From Eleftheria terrae (GTDB taxonomy: Bacteria; Pseudomonadota; Gammaproteobacteria; Burkholderiales; Burkholderiaceae_C), in the NCBI RefSeq assembly GCF_030419005.1, contig NZ_CP106952.1:310001-374000 (forward strand): a stretch of DNA of 64,000 nucleotides, in the 5' to 3' direction. The notes beneath the pieces were generated by a model. That model saw only the letters and a list, made by a program, of their open reading frames with translations, was not told the origin of the DNA and ran no database searches. The translations under genes and the position numbers were made by a program. Each line of letters opens with the position of its first letter. The stretch's first letter is position 1. Positions 1-8,287 of the stretch are shown here, one piece after another.

Positions 1-3000
1 GGCCGCCTGCACGTGGGCCGCCAGCGCCTGGTGGGCCACCGCCACCCCCTTGGGCCGGCCGGTGGAGCCGGAGGTGTAGATCACATAGGCCAGTTGCTGG
101 CCGTGCACCGCAGGCAACGGCCGGGCCGCATCGGCCGCCGCCGCGGCCGGGGCATCCAGCTCCAGCACCGGCACGCCGCTGTCAGGCACCCGCTCGCGCA
201 CGGCAGCCTGGGCGAGCAACAGGTCCAGGCCGCTGTCGGCCACCATGCCAGCCAGCCGGTCGCGGGGATAGGCCGGGTCCAGCGGCACATAGGCAGCGCC
301 GGCCTTCAGGATGGCGAGCACCGCCACCACCATGCCAATGCCACGCTCCACCGCCAGGCCCACCCGCGCCTGGGCCGGCAGGCCAGTGGCCAGCAGGCGC
401 TGCGCCAGGCGGCCGGCACGGGCATCCAGCTCGGCATAGGTCAGCACTTCCTCGCCGAACACCAGGGCCGGTGCCTGCGGCGCGTGCGCCGCGCGCTGCT
501 CGATGAGGTGGTGCACCGGCAGGCTGCCGGCCTCAATCGTGGCCGCCGGTGCTTCGCCCCATTGGCGCAGCAGCGCGAGCTCGGCCTCGTCCAGCAGCGG
601 CACGTCGGCCACGGCCTGCCCGGGCTGCTGCGCCAGCGCCTGCAGCAGCGTCCGGTAGTGGCGCGCCAGCCGCTCGATGGTGGCCGGCTCGAACAGCTCG
701 CCCGCATAGGTCAGCGTGGCCTGCACGCCGCCGTCGGGCAGCTCGACGGTGTCCAGCACCAGCTCGAACTGCGCGGTCGGCTCGGTGAAGGCCTGCAGCT
801 CCACGCCGAGCCCCGGCACCGCGCGCAGCACGCGCACCGCCTCGTCGCGATGGTTGTGCATGACCTGGAACAGCGGCGTGTGCTCGCGGCTGCGGGGCGG
901 CTGCAGCAGCTCCACCAGGCGGTCGAAAGACAATCCGGCATGCGACTGCGCGCCGAGCGCCGCGACACGCGCCTGCGCCAGCACCTGGGCCAGCGGCAGC
1001 CGGCCGTGGACCTGGTTGCGCAGCACCAGGGTGTCGACGAAGAAGCCGATCACGCCTTCGGCCTCCAGCCGGTCGCGGCGGGACGCCGGCACGCCGATGC
1101 GCAGGTCGGCCTGCCCGCTCCAGCGGTGGAGCAAAGCCTGGAAGCCGGCCAGCAGCGTCATGAACAGGGTGGCGTCCTGCGCTGCCGCGGTGCCGCGCAG
1201 CCCGGCGACGAGGGCCGCCGGCAGTGCGAAGGTGTGCGCGGCGGCGCGCTGGCTGCCTGCGGCGCCGCGCGGGCGGTCGGCCGGCAGCCGCAGCACCGGG
1301 TGCTCGTCGCCCAGCTGCGCCCGCCAGTAGGCCAGCAGCCGGGCTTCCTCGGCCTGGCCGAGCGCGCCGCCGGCATGCAGCCAGGCCGCATGGTCGGCGT
1401 ACTGCAGCGGCAGCGGTGCCAGGCCGGCGGGCTGGCCAGCGATGGCGGCGGCATAGAGGGCCAGCCATTCATCGACCAGGATCTGCATCGACGCCCCGTC
1501 GCTCACGATGTGGTGCATCACCACCACCAGCCGGTGCTCGTCCTCCGCCAGCCGCTGCAGCGCGGCACGCAGCAGCGGGCCGCGGGTCAGGTCGAAGGCC
1601 TGCTCCAGCAGCGCCCGCGCCTGGGACCCGGCCTGCCCGGGCGGGCTGCTGCGCAGGTCGTGCTGCTCCAGTTGCACCGCCGCGGTGGGCTGGATGCGCT
1701 GCACCGGCCGCCCGTCGGCGCCGCTGCCGAACACGGTGCGCAGCGATTCATGGCGCAGCACCAGCGCGTCCAGCGCCGCCTGCAGTGCGGCCACGTCGAG
1801 CTGGCCCTTCAGGTGCAGCATGCCGCCCAGGTGGTAGGCGCTGTCCTGCGGCTGCAACTGCCACAGGAACCACTGGCGCTGCTGGGCCGGCGACAAGGGC
1901 AGCGGGCCGTCGCGGTGGGCCAGCCGGGGGATGGCCACGGGCGTGCTGCCACCGCCGGCAGTCCGGCGGCGATCGATCTCGGCAGCCAGCGCCTGCAGCC
2001 GCGGGTGCTCGAATACCACCGGGGCCGGGCAGTCGATGCCCCACTGCCCGGCGATGCGCGCCGCCAGGCGCACCGCCCGCAGGGAGTTGCCGCCGGCGCT
2101 GAAGAAATGCGCCTCGCGCGTCGGCGCGGCGCCCAGCACCTGCTGCCACAGCGCGGCCAGGGCCTGCTCGGTCTCGCCCTGCGGCGCGCTTGCGGCGGCC
2201 GGGGACGCATCGCCACCGCGGGTGAAGCGGCCGTGCTCGTGGATGGCATAGGCGTCCAGGCTGCCGTCCTGCCAGCGGCGGCGGCAGGCGGCGCGCTGCA
2301 GCTTGCCGCTGGAGGTCTTGGGCAGGCCGCCGGGCTGCAGCAGCACCACCACCGCCGCCGCCTCGCCGCACACACCGCTGACCACCTGCTGCAAGGCCTC
2401 CACCAGCGCCGCCGGGGGCACCAGCTTCTGCAGCCCGCGCGAGACCTCGGCCGCCAGGCCGACGCCCTCGCCACCGTCCACGCCAGGCACCGCGAAGGCG
2501 GCGACCCGGCCCTTGCGCACGGCTTCCACCTCGGCCTCCACGGCCTGCTCGATGTCCTGCGGATAGAGGTTGCGGCCGCGCAGGATGATCAGGTCTTTCA
2601 GCCGGCCGGCAATGTAGAGCTGCCCGTCGTGCCAGAAGCCAAGGTCGCCGGTGCGCAGCCAGCGGCCGCCCGGGTGCGCGACGAAGCTGGCCGCGCTGTC
2701 CTCGGGGCGGCGCCAGTAGCCGCCTGCGATGCTGGGGCCGGCCACCCAGATCTCGCCCACCTCGCCGTCGGGCAGCGGCTGCCCGCCTTCGGGCGCGACG
2801 ATCTGCACCCGGTGCTCCGGCGGCGTGCCGCCGCAGGCCACCAGCGTGCTGCCCTGCGCCGCCACCGGCCGGGCCCGGCCCTGCCCCAGCGCCGCGGTGT
2901 CAAAGCCGCAGGCCACCATGCCGGTGCCGCGCACACCGCCGCTCACCAGCAGTGTGGCCTCGGCCAGGCCATAGCACGGGTAGACCGCCGAAGCGGCGAA

Positions 3001-3942
3001 GCCGGCCGGCGCAAAACGCTCGACGAAGCCCTGCAGTGTGTCATGCCGCACCGGCTCGGCGCCCGAGAAGGCGACGCGCCAGCTCGACAGGTCGAGCCCT
3101 TCGAGCTGGGCCGGCTTGACACGCTCCAGGCACAGCCGGAAGGCAAAGTCGGGCCCGCCGCTGATGGTGCCGCGATGCCGCGAGATCGCCTGCAGCCAGC
3201 GCACCGGCCGCTCCAGGAAGTACTGCGGGCTCATCAGCACCACCCGCAGCCCGCGGAACAGCGCCTGCAGCAGTCCGCCGATCAGGCCCATGTCGTGGTA
3301 CAGCGGCAGCCAGGACACGAACACGTCGTCGTCCCGCACCGACATGCTGGCCTCGATGGCGCGCTCATTGGCCATCAGGTTGGCATGACTCACCATCACG
3401 CCCTTGGGACTCGCGGTGGAGCCCGAGGTGTACTGCAGGAAGGCGATGTCACCGTCCGCCGGCGCATGCTCGCGCCAGTCGTCGGCGCGGGCCTCTGGCA
3501 CGCTGTCCACCGCGATGCAGGCCGGCGCCAGGCGCTGCACCTGCTCGCCCACCAAAGCGAGCAGGGTGCTGCTGCCCAGCACGCAGGCCGCCTCGCAGTC
3601 GGCGGCGATGGCCACCAGCCGGGCCAGGTGCTGTTCGCGCGCTGACTCCGGCGGGAACACCGGCACCGCGATCAGCCCGGCATACAGGCAGGCGAAGAAG
3701 GCGGCCACATAGTGCTCGTCGTTGTCCAGCAGCAGCAGGGCGCGCTCACCGACGGCGAAGCGGCCCTGCAGCTCGGCGGCGATGGCCCGCGCACGGCGAT
3801 CGAGCGCGGCATAGTCGAGGCAGGTCTCGCCGGCCTGCGACAGCGCGATCAGCGCGGTGTCCGGGCCGCGCGTGGCGGCCATCGAGCGCAGGTGGGCCAC
3901 CATGTGGCGGGCGGTGGGACGGGGCAGGTGCTTGTCGTGCAT
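1..3942 (-). CDS. Lipopeptide NRPS, loading module FAAL-PCP-C-A (3' end outside window)
   Basis: Start of a large nonribosomal peptide synthetase, open from an ATG at 3942 to the window edge (1314 codons, no stop). Residues 1 to about 575 are a fatty acyl-AMP ligase: it has YTSGST at about 170-175 followed by PKGVMVSH and a FAAL-type WLPLYHDMGL. A carrier domain follows, with FFSAGGNSL and the phosphopantetheine serine at 620. Next is a condensation domain (about 670-1110) with intact HHIVSDG (H811, D815). An adenylation domain then begins, with LTYAELDA, LKAGAAYVPLDP and TSGSTGRPKG near 1290. The enzyme should activate a fatty acid, load it, and acylate the first amino acid. It is last in a minus-strand gene run with hydroxylase, thioesterase, MbtH and ECF sigma factor genes, as in acylated siderophore clusters of Burkholderiales. 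The first amino acid cannot be predicted because the specificity pocket lies outside the window. Confidence 0.93.
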   Translation of the reverse strand, partial: MHDKHLPRPTARHMVAHLRSMAATRGPDTALIALSQAGETCLDYAALDRRARAIAAELQGRFAVGERALLLLDNDEHYVAAFFACLYAGLIAVPVFPPESAREQHLARLVAIAADCEAACVLGSSTLLALVGEQVQRLAPACIAVDSVPEARADDWREHAPADGDIAFLQYTSGSTASPKGVMVSHANLMANERAIEASMSVRDDDVFVSWLPLYHDMGLIGGLLQALFRGLRVVLMSPQYFLERPVRWLQAISRHRGTISGGPDFAFRLCLERVKPAQLEGLDLSSWRVAFSGAEPVRHDTLQGFVERFAPAGFAASAVYPCYGLAEATLLVSGGVRGTGMVACGFDTAALGQGRARPVAAQGSTLVACGGTPPEHRVQIVAPEGGQPLPDGEVGEIWVAGPSIAGGYWRRPEDSAASFVAHPGGRWLRTGDLGFWHDGQLYIAGRLKDLIILRGRNLYPQDIEQAVEAEVEAVRKGRVAAFAVPGVDGGEGVGLAAEVSRGLQKLVPPAALVEALQQVVSGVCGEAAAVVVLLQPGGLPKTSSGKLQRAACRRRWQDGSLDAYAIHEHGRFTRGGDASPAAASAPQGETEQALAALWQQVLGAAPTREAHFFSAGGNSLRAVRLAARIAGQWGIDCPAPVVFEHPRLQALAAEIDRRRTAGGGSTPVAIPRLAHRDGPLPLSPAQQRQWFLWQLQPQDSAYHLGGMLHLKGQLDVAALQAALDALVLRHESLRTVFGSGADGRPVQRIQPTAAVQLEQHDLRSSPPGQAGSQARALLEQAFDLTRGPLLRAALQRLAEDEHRLVVVMHHIVSDGASMQILVDEWLALYAAAIAGQPAGLAPLPLQYADHAAWLHAGGALGQAEEARLLAYWRAQLGDEHPVLRLPADRPRGAAGSQRAAAHTFALPAALVAGLRGTAAAQDATLFMTLLAGFQALLHRWSGQADLRIGVPASRRDRLEAEGVIGFFVDTLVLRNQVHGRLPLAQVLAQARVAALGAQSHAGLSFDRLVELLQPPRSREHTPLFQVMHNHRDEAVRVLRAVPGLGVELQAFTEPTAQFELVLDTVELPDGGVQATLTYAGELFEPATIERLARHYRTLLQALAQQPGQAVADVPLLDEAELALLRQWGEAPAATIEAGSLPVHHLIEQRAAHAPQAPALVFGEEVLTYAELDARAGRLAQRLLATGLPAQARVGLAVERGIGMVVAVLAILKAGAAYVPLDPAYPRDRLAGMVADSGLDLLLAQAAVRERVPDSGVPVLELDAPAAAAADAARPLPAVHGQQLAYVIYTSGSTGRPKGVAVAHQALAAHVQAA

Positions 3943-3967
3943 GGTCAATGGCAAGGAAGCCGCGGCA

Positions 3968-4966
3968 TCAGGCCGCCTGCGCCGCGACGTCGCGCGGCAT
4001 CTCGTTGCGGGGCAGGTTGCCGTGCGGCTCGGCCATCGCCACCACCACCTTGCGCGGCCCTTCGAAGGGCGCGCGCGCATGGGCGACGAGCATGTTGTCG
4101 AGCATCAGCACGTCACCGGCCTCCCAGCGGAAGCTGACGGTCTCCGCCGCCAGCACCGCCCGCACCTCGTCGAACACCGCATCGGGGATCGGCCGGCCGT
4201 CGGCGAAGTACACATTGCGCGGCAGGCCCTCGATGCCGAACAGCTCCTCCAGCGACTCGCGCACTTCGGGCTGCAGGTTGGACACATGGAACAGGTGGCC
4301 CTGGTTGAACCACACCCGCTCGCCAGTGCGCGGGTGGGTCTCCACCGCCTGGCACAGCTGGGTCGTGCGCAGGCCGCCGTCGTCCTTCCATTCGCAATGG
4401 ATGTGGGCGCGCCGGCAGAAGGCCTCCACCGCGCTGCGGTCCTCGGTGTTGAAGACCTGCTGCCACGGCACGTCGAAATCGTCGTAGTTGCGCGTGTACA
4501 GCAGTCCGGGCTCGAACAGCTGGCGGATGCGCTCGGGCATGCGCCGCAGGATGGCGCGGCTGTCGGCAATGGGCGTCTGGCCGCCAACCGGCGAGGCCGT
4601 CACGCAGTGGAACCAGATCTTCATCGGCCATTCCCGCGTGTAGGCCTGCTCGTTGTGCAGCGGGATGTGCTGGTGCGCGGGGTATTCGGTGGAGGTGTAG
4701 ACGCCCGAGCCCACCTTGCTGCGCGGCGTCGAGGCGAACTCGTACGACAGCAGCGGATGGCCGAAGGACAGCGCGAACTGCTGGAAGTGCTGCACCGACG
4801 GCACCGAGAAACCGCGCAGCAGCACGCCGCCCACCTCGGCCAGCCGGGACTCGATCTCGGCGCCCAGGCGCGCACAGGTGTCCAGCAGCGGCTCGCCGGC
4901 CCAGGATGGGGTGAGGAGCACCGGCAGCTCCGACCCTGCAGGTGCCGTGCGTTCGAATGGTGTCAT
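3968..4966 (-). CDS. SyrP/TauD-like Fe(II)/2-oxoglutarate hydroxylase
   Basis: 332-residue non-haem iron dioxygenase of the TauD/SyrP family. The iron triad can be read as H104-x-E106 in IPLHNEQAYT and H296 in LVAHARAPFEGPR, with the following Arg as the 2-oxoglutarate anchor. SyrP-type enzymes carry Glu rather than Asp at the second iron ligand. Family members in siderophore clusters hydroxylate the beta-carbon of aspartate (or another residue) bound to the NRPS; beta-hydroxyaspartate is then an iron ligand. The gene lies 25 bp upstream of the NRPS start and 51 bp downstream of the thioesterase, so it is probably co-transcribed with both. The substrate is inferred from context only; the fold assignment is firm. 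Confidence 0.87.
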   Translation of the reverse strand: MTPFERTAPAGSELPVLLTPSWAGEPLLDTCARLGAEIESRLAEVGGVLLRGFSVPSVQHFQQFALSFGHPLLSYEFASTPRSKVGSGVYTSTEYPAHQHIPLHNEQAYTREWPMKIWFHCVTASPVGGQTPIADSRAILRRMPERIRQLFEPGLLYTRNYDDFDVPWQQVFNTEDRSAVEAFCRRAHIHCEWKDDGGLRTTQLCQAVETHPRTGERVWFNQGHLFHVSNLQPEVRESLEELFGIEGLPRNVYFADGRPIPDAVFDEVRAVLAAETVSFRWEAGDVLMLDNMLVAHARAPFEGPRKVVVAMAEPHGNLPRNEMPRDVAAQAA

Positions 4967-5017
4967 GCGTGAACTCCTTGTGGCCGGCGCCCGGCCGGCG
5001 GCGGGGAAAGAAGGGAA

Positions 5018-5752
5018 TCAGCCGTTGGCCACGCTGGCCCGGCCGGCGGCGCACCGGTCGTCGCGCAGCAGTTCATCCACCAGGGCTTGCAATACCCGCT
5101 CTTCCTGCTCGCGGATGAAGAAGTGCCCGCCGGTGAACCACTGCAAGGTGAAGACCCCGCCGGCCTCGCGGCGCCAGGCCTGCAGGCCTGCCGGTGCAAT
5201 GCGATCCTCGCGGCCCGCCAGCACGTGCACGGGCAAGCCAAGGGGCAGCGACGGCAGGGGCCGGTAGCTGGCGCAGACCCGGTAGTCGGCCCGCAGGGTC
5301 TGCAGCGCCAGCGCCAGCAGCTCGGGGTGATCCAGCACCTCCTGCGGCGTGCCGCCCTGGCGCTTCAGGTCGGCGAGCAGGCTGGCGTCGTCGTCGCCGG
5401 CGGGAAAGCGCTGCGGGTCACGCTGCGTCGGCGCCGCGCAGGCAGCGACGAACAGGGCCGAGGCTCCCAGCCGCCGCGCCATGCCGTGCGCGAGCAGGGC
5501 GCCCATGCTGTGGCCGAACAGGGCCCGGCGGCCGGGCGGCCGGGCGGCCTGTTCCTCGCACAGGAGATCGAGCAGGCGGTCGAAGTCCTCCACCGGCGGC
5601 TCGGCCAGCCGCAGCCCACGCCCCGGCAGCTCCACGGGGACCACTCGCAGCCAGGCCGGCAGATGGCGCCGCCAGCGCAGGTACATCGTCGCGCTGGCAC
5701 CGGCGCAGGGCAGGCACAGCAGGTCGATCGGCGCAGCGTGCACGGCGGTCAC
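5018..5752 (-). CDS. Type II (external) thioesterase of the NRPS cluster
   Basis: 244-residue alpha/beta-hydrolase of the GrsT/TycF type II thioesterase family. It opens with the typical [10 protein letters not shown] segment, has the nucleophile serine S82 in GHSMGA, and has the catalytic histidine in GGHFFI near the C-terminus. Such enzymes clear misprimed or stalled acyl groups from NRPS carrier domains. The chosen start is a GTG that overlaps the stop of the MbtH gene (GTGA), which indicates translational coupling. A longer reading frame upstream only runs through mbtH in another frame. Confidence 0.88.
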   Translation of the reverse strand: MTAVHAAPIDLLCLPCAGASATMYLRWRRHLPAWLRVVPVELPGRGLRLAEPPVEDFDRLLDLLCEEQAARPPGRRALFGHSMGALLAHGMARRLGASALFVAACAAPTQRDPQRFPAGDDDASLLADLKRQGGTPQEVLDHPELLALALQTLRADYRVCASYRPLPSLPLGLPVHVLAGREDRIAPAGLQAWRREAGGVFTLQWFTGGHFFIREQEERVLQALVDELLRDDRCAAGRASVANG

Positions 5753-5988
5753 TGCTGCAGCGGGCTCTCGGTGGCCTGCGCTTCCATCCAGCGCCGCAGC
5801 GACAGCGGGCGCATGTCGGTCCAGACCTGCTCGATGTGCTCCAGGCAGGTCTTCTTGTCGCCCTGCACCCCGGTGTCGCGCCAGCCTCCCGGTACCGGCT
5901 TCCACTCCGGCCAGAGGGAGTACTGTTCTTCATGGTTGACCAGGACGCGGAACACACCGTCCTCGCGATCGAAACAACTCGCCGACAT
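5749..5988 (-). CDS. MbtH-like NRPS accessory protein
   Basis: 79-residue MbtH-family protein. It has the conserved [10 protein letters not shown], a tryptophan-rich core (PGGW) and the C-terminal signature [17 protein letters not shown]. MbtH-like proteins bind the adenylation domains of NRPSs and are often needed for their folding and activity. The start is the second in-frame ATG (5988) because AGGAGG sits six bases before it; an upstream ATG would add nine residues without a ribosome site. The gene overlaps the thioesterase by four bases. Confidence 0.93.
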   Translation of the reverse strand: MSASCFDREDGVFRVLVNHEEQYSLWPEWKPVPGGWRDTGVQGDKKTCLEHIEQVWTDMRPLSLRRWMEAQATESPLQQ

Positions 5989-6129
5989 GGCGACCTCCTC
6001 ATGCAGGTTGAACACGGGCAGCCGGCGACCCGTGGCGGGTGCCTTGCGCTGCTCCAGCTACATGACGGTTGGGGACCACCGGTTGTTTAGGCCTGGCGCC
6101 TGATGGCCTGATGGCAAGGCGGCACAGCT

Positions 6130-6233
6130 GCAGCCATGCAGCCATGCAGCCATGCAGCTATGCAGCTATGCAGCTATGCAGCTATGCAGCTATGCAGCTA
6201 TGCAGCTATGCAGCTATGCAGCTATGCAGCTAT
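6130..6233. repeat. Octanucleotide tandem array, 13 units
   Basis: Thirteen perfect head-to-tail 8-bp units: three of GCAGCCAT followed by ten of GCAGCTAT, with no interruption. The array lies in the 380-bp gap between the FecR-like gene and mbtH, ending about 140 bp before the mbtH start. The unit is not a multiple of three and no credible gene spans it, so a change in copy number would alter spacing or RNA structure, not a protein. The split into two unit types shows one point change that spread by slippage or duplication. The rest of the gap (5989-6129 and 6234-6368) shows no gene. Confidence 0.97.
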
Positions 6234-6368
6234 GCAGCAGCAGGCCAGCACTGACCTCGAGGCAGGCAGGCGCAGGCCCACCCGGGCCGCGTCCCGTTGC
6301 AGTCGTGAAGGAAGGGAGAGGAACGCGCAGCCCATGCCATGGCGGCACGGGCTGGCAGGAAGTGGGAC

Positions 6369-6647
6369 TCAGGTGGACGACAAGTTGTCGTCGCCGTCCT
6401 CGTCGTTGCCGCCTTGCGGCTCGTCATCCCCGGCCGGCGGTGCGGCCTCGGCATGGGCCAGCGGCACCAGGCCGCTGAGCAGCCACAGGCGGGCGGCTGC
6501 GTCGTAGGTCTTGCGGTTGGCCGGGTCGGCCTGCAGCCAGGCCTGCAGTTCGGCCCGCTCCGCGTCGCCCAGGGCATGCTCATGCTCGCGCATGACCCAG
6601 GACCAGGCGGCATCCCACCGCGGGTCGTCTTGCTCTTCGGTACTCAT
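6369..6647 (-). CDS. Short FecR-like (DUF4880) sigma-factor regulator domain
   Basis: 92-residue protein resembling only the cytoplasmic N-terminal domain (DUF4880) of FecR/PupR anti-sigma proteins: AWSWVMREHEHALGDAE, then LQAWLQADPANRKTYDAAARLWLL. It has no transmembrane helix and no periplasmic FecR domain; the C-terminus is an acidic Gly/Asp/Glu tail. The start at 6647 is preceded by AGGAGG. It is encoded 112 bp downstream of the ECF sigma factor on the same strand, so it may bind that sigma factor directly in the cytoplasm. Without a membrane part it cannot receive a signal from a TonB receptor the way full-length FecR does. Confidence 0.7.
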   Translation of the reverse strand: MSTEEQDDPRWDAAWSWVMREHEHALGDAERAELQAWLQADPANRKTYDAAARLWLLSGLVPLAHAEAAPPAGDDEPQGGNDEDGDDNLSST

Positions 6648-6759
6648 GGCTGCCCGGCCTCCTGTCGCTGGCATTGCTGCTGGCTATGTAGACGATCGAG
6701 GGACCGTCTTGTTCGGGCATCGATTTTAAGTGGCGCGCCTGGCGGCGCTGCCCGGCCTC

Positions 6760-7281
6760 TCAGCCACGCGCCAGCAGGTGCCGGCAACCGCTCAGCGCTT
6801 GGGTGGCATCGCGGATCATCGAGTTGACCAGCGCCGCCGACACGCCGAGCTGCTCGCCGATGGCGCGCTGCGTGAGCCCGCCCACCCGGTAGAGCTCGAA
6901 GGCCTGGCGCGTGCGGGCCGGCAGGCCGGCCAGCACCCGGTCGACAATCTGCAGATTCTGGCGGCTGATGGCGTATTCGTCCGGCGTGCCCTGGGCCGCC
7001 GGCACGTGCAGGCCGTCTTCCTCATCGGCAAACACGGTGGATTCCAGGGCCAGCCGGCGCCGGCAGTCGATCGCCAGGTTGCGCACCACCTGGAAACAAT
7101 AGGCCAGCGGCTGCTGGATCGAGAACGCCGAGGCCGCTCCGCTCAGCTTGAGGTAGGCCTCCTGCACCACGTCCTCCGCCAGCTCGCGCTGCCCGGTGAT
7201 CTTCTGCGCCACACCCCTCAGCTGCGCCCGGTGGGCGACAAACACACCGCCCAGCCCCTCGGGCTCATGATCGATCGACAC
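6760..7281 (-). CDS. ECF (FecI-like) sigma factor for the siderophore cluster
   Basis: 173-residue extracytoplasmic-function sigma factor. Region 2 is around residues 25-85 (LAEDVVQEAYLKL, YCFQVVRNLAIDCRRR). Region 4 is around 110-165 (ARTRQAFELYRVGGLTQRAI plus the helix-turn-helix that follows). The start is taken as GTG at 7281 because AGGAGG lies seven bases upstream. An in-frame ATG at 7332 would lie inside the Fur box and lacks a ribosome site. The position at the head of the NRPS run, under a Fur box, matches OrbS- and PvdS-like sigma factors that switch on siderophore genes under iron starvation. Confidence 0.87.
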   Translation of the reverse strand: MSIDHEPEGLGGVFVAHRAQLRGVAQKITGQRELAEDVVQEAYLKLSGAASAFSIQQPLAYCFQVVRNLAIDCRRRLALESTVFADEEDGLHVPAAQGTPDEYAISRQNLQIVDRVLAGLPARTRQAFELYRVGGLTQRAIGEQLGVSAALVNSMIRDATQALSGCRHLLARG

Positions 7282-7314
7282 CGCGTTCCTCCTCGACAGT
7301 TCCCGAACTCTCTC

Positions 7315-7333
7315 AATGAGAGTGATTCTCATT
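7315..7333. promoter_or_regulatory. Fur box upstream of the ECF sigma gene
   Basis: Nineteen-base inverted repeat with arms AATGAGA and TCTCATT around GTGAT, close to the Fur box type with TGAGAAT/ATTCTCA. It lies 34-52 bp upstream of the sigma factor start codon, where bound Fur-Fe(II) would block its promoter. It is AT-rich against a very GC-rich background. Confidence 0.8.
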
Positions 7334-7665
7334 ATTATGAAGAAACTTGAGGCGCATCATTGTCTGGGCCAGTAACACGGTCTTTCAAAACCATGACGCG
7401 GGTTCGGGGTAGGGCGGTGCAGGCGGCCGGCCCGGCGGCGCTTCACCACTGTCGAGCGTCAAGCGGCCAAGGCGGCGAGTTGCATCAGCGGCGAGACAGT
7501 GCGGCGAAGGCGGCGGGCCGTGCTGGACGCACGGCGCCATCCGTGCCCCTGAGCGGCCGCCGGCCGGCTTTCCTGCCCGGCATCGCGGTGGAGAAAATCG
7601 GCAGCATCGCGCCCCTTCCCGCCCTCATCCCCGGGCCCACCCCTTCATCACCGCCCCGCACCACC

Positions 7666-8265
7666 ATGAGCTCCTCCATCGCCCTGCAGGCCTTCATCGA
7701 CCACTGCCCGCCCTCCGGCCCCCTCGTCAAGGCGGATGACGCCCTGCTGCGCCGCTACCGCGGGCTGCTGCCCGACACGCTGCTCGAGCTGTGGTCGGTC
7801 CACGGCTTCGGCCTCTATGCCGGCGGCCTGCTCCAGCTGGTGAATCCCGACGACTACAAGGCAGCCCTCTACGAATGGCTGATGTACGACGAGGAAGATC
7901 CCTCGCGGCTGCCAATCGCCGTCTCGGCCTTCGGCAAGCTGTTCTACTACCGCCGCCTGACCGAGACCGACGAGGACATCTCCTGCATCGACCCCGAGGA
8001 CCGCGAGGGCAGCGCCCTGGTGTGCGCCTGGTCGCTCGACGAGTTCTTCCGCGAATGGCTCACCGACCCGGCCTTTGCCGGCTCGGCACTCGACCAGGCC
8101 TTGTTCGATGAGGCGGTGTCGCTGCATGGGCCGCTCGCGCCCGGGCAGGTGTTCTGCTTCACGCCGTCGCTGCGGCTGGGCGGCCGGCGCGATGCACGCC
8201 ACGTGGCCAAGGGCGATGCGGCGGTGCACCTGCACCTGCTCTACGAGATCGCCACCGGCGGTTGA
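7666..8265 (+). CDS. GAD-like/DUF1851 domain protein
   Basis: 199-residue soluble acidic protein resembling the GAD-like/DUF1851 (Tdi1 C-terminal) family: residues 1-90 include LLPDTLLELWSVHGFGLYAGG and LVNPDDYKAALYEWL, and the C-terminal half carries SLDEFFREWLTDP and PGQVFCFTPSLRLGG. Some relatives are immunity proteins of type VI secretion effectors, but no effector is adjacent here. It is transcribed away from the siderophore genes. A 10-bp-stem hairpin spans its stop codon. The start is the first ATG of the conserved region; there is no strong ribosome site. Function unknown. Confidence 0.65.
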   Translation: MSSSIALQAFIDHCPPSGPLVKADDALLRRYRGLLPDTLLELWSVHGFGLYAGGLLQLVNPDDYKAALYEWLMYDEEDPSRLPIAVSAFGKLFYYRRLTETDEDISCIDPEDREGSALVCAWSLDEFFREWLTDPAFAGSALDQALFDEAVSLHGPLAPGQVFCFTPSLRLGGRRDARHVAKGDAAVHLHLLYEIATGG

Positions 8266-8275
8266 CCGCCGGTGG
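8252..8275. terminator. Hairpin spanning the stop codon, between convergent genes
   Basis: Perfect 10-bp inverted repeat, CCACCGGCGG and CCGCCGGTGG, with loop TTGA. The loop contains the TGA stop of the gene ending at 8265. The convergent sensor kinase ends at 8288. There is no U-tract, so simple intrinsic termination is uncertain, but the symmetry and placement suit a bidirectional terminator or RNA 3'-end stabiliser. Confidence 0.5.
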
Positions 8276-8287
8276 CCGGGCGGCTGC

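Noticed and set aside
13-3645. A 1210-codon open frame on the plus strand across the left end
   Set aside because: It is antisense to the NRPS, whose minus frame carries clear FAAL, PCP, C and A motifs. Its translation is rich in His, Arg and Gln, as expected of a shadow frame in GC-rich DNA.
6069-6507. Cys/Ala-rich repeat peptides (MQLCSYAA type) over the octamer array
   Set aside because: The same peptide appears in several plus frames because 8 bp cycles through all frames; no gene context.
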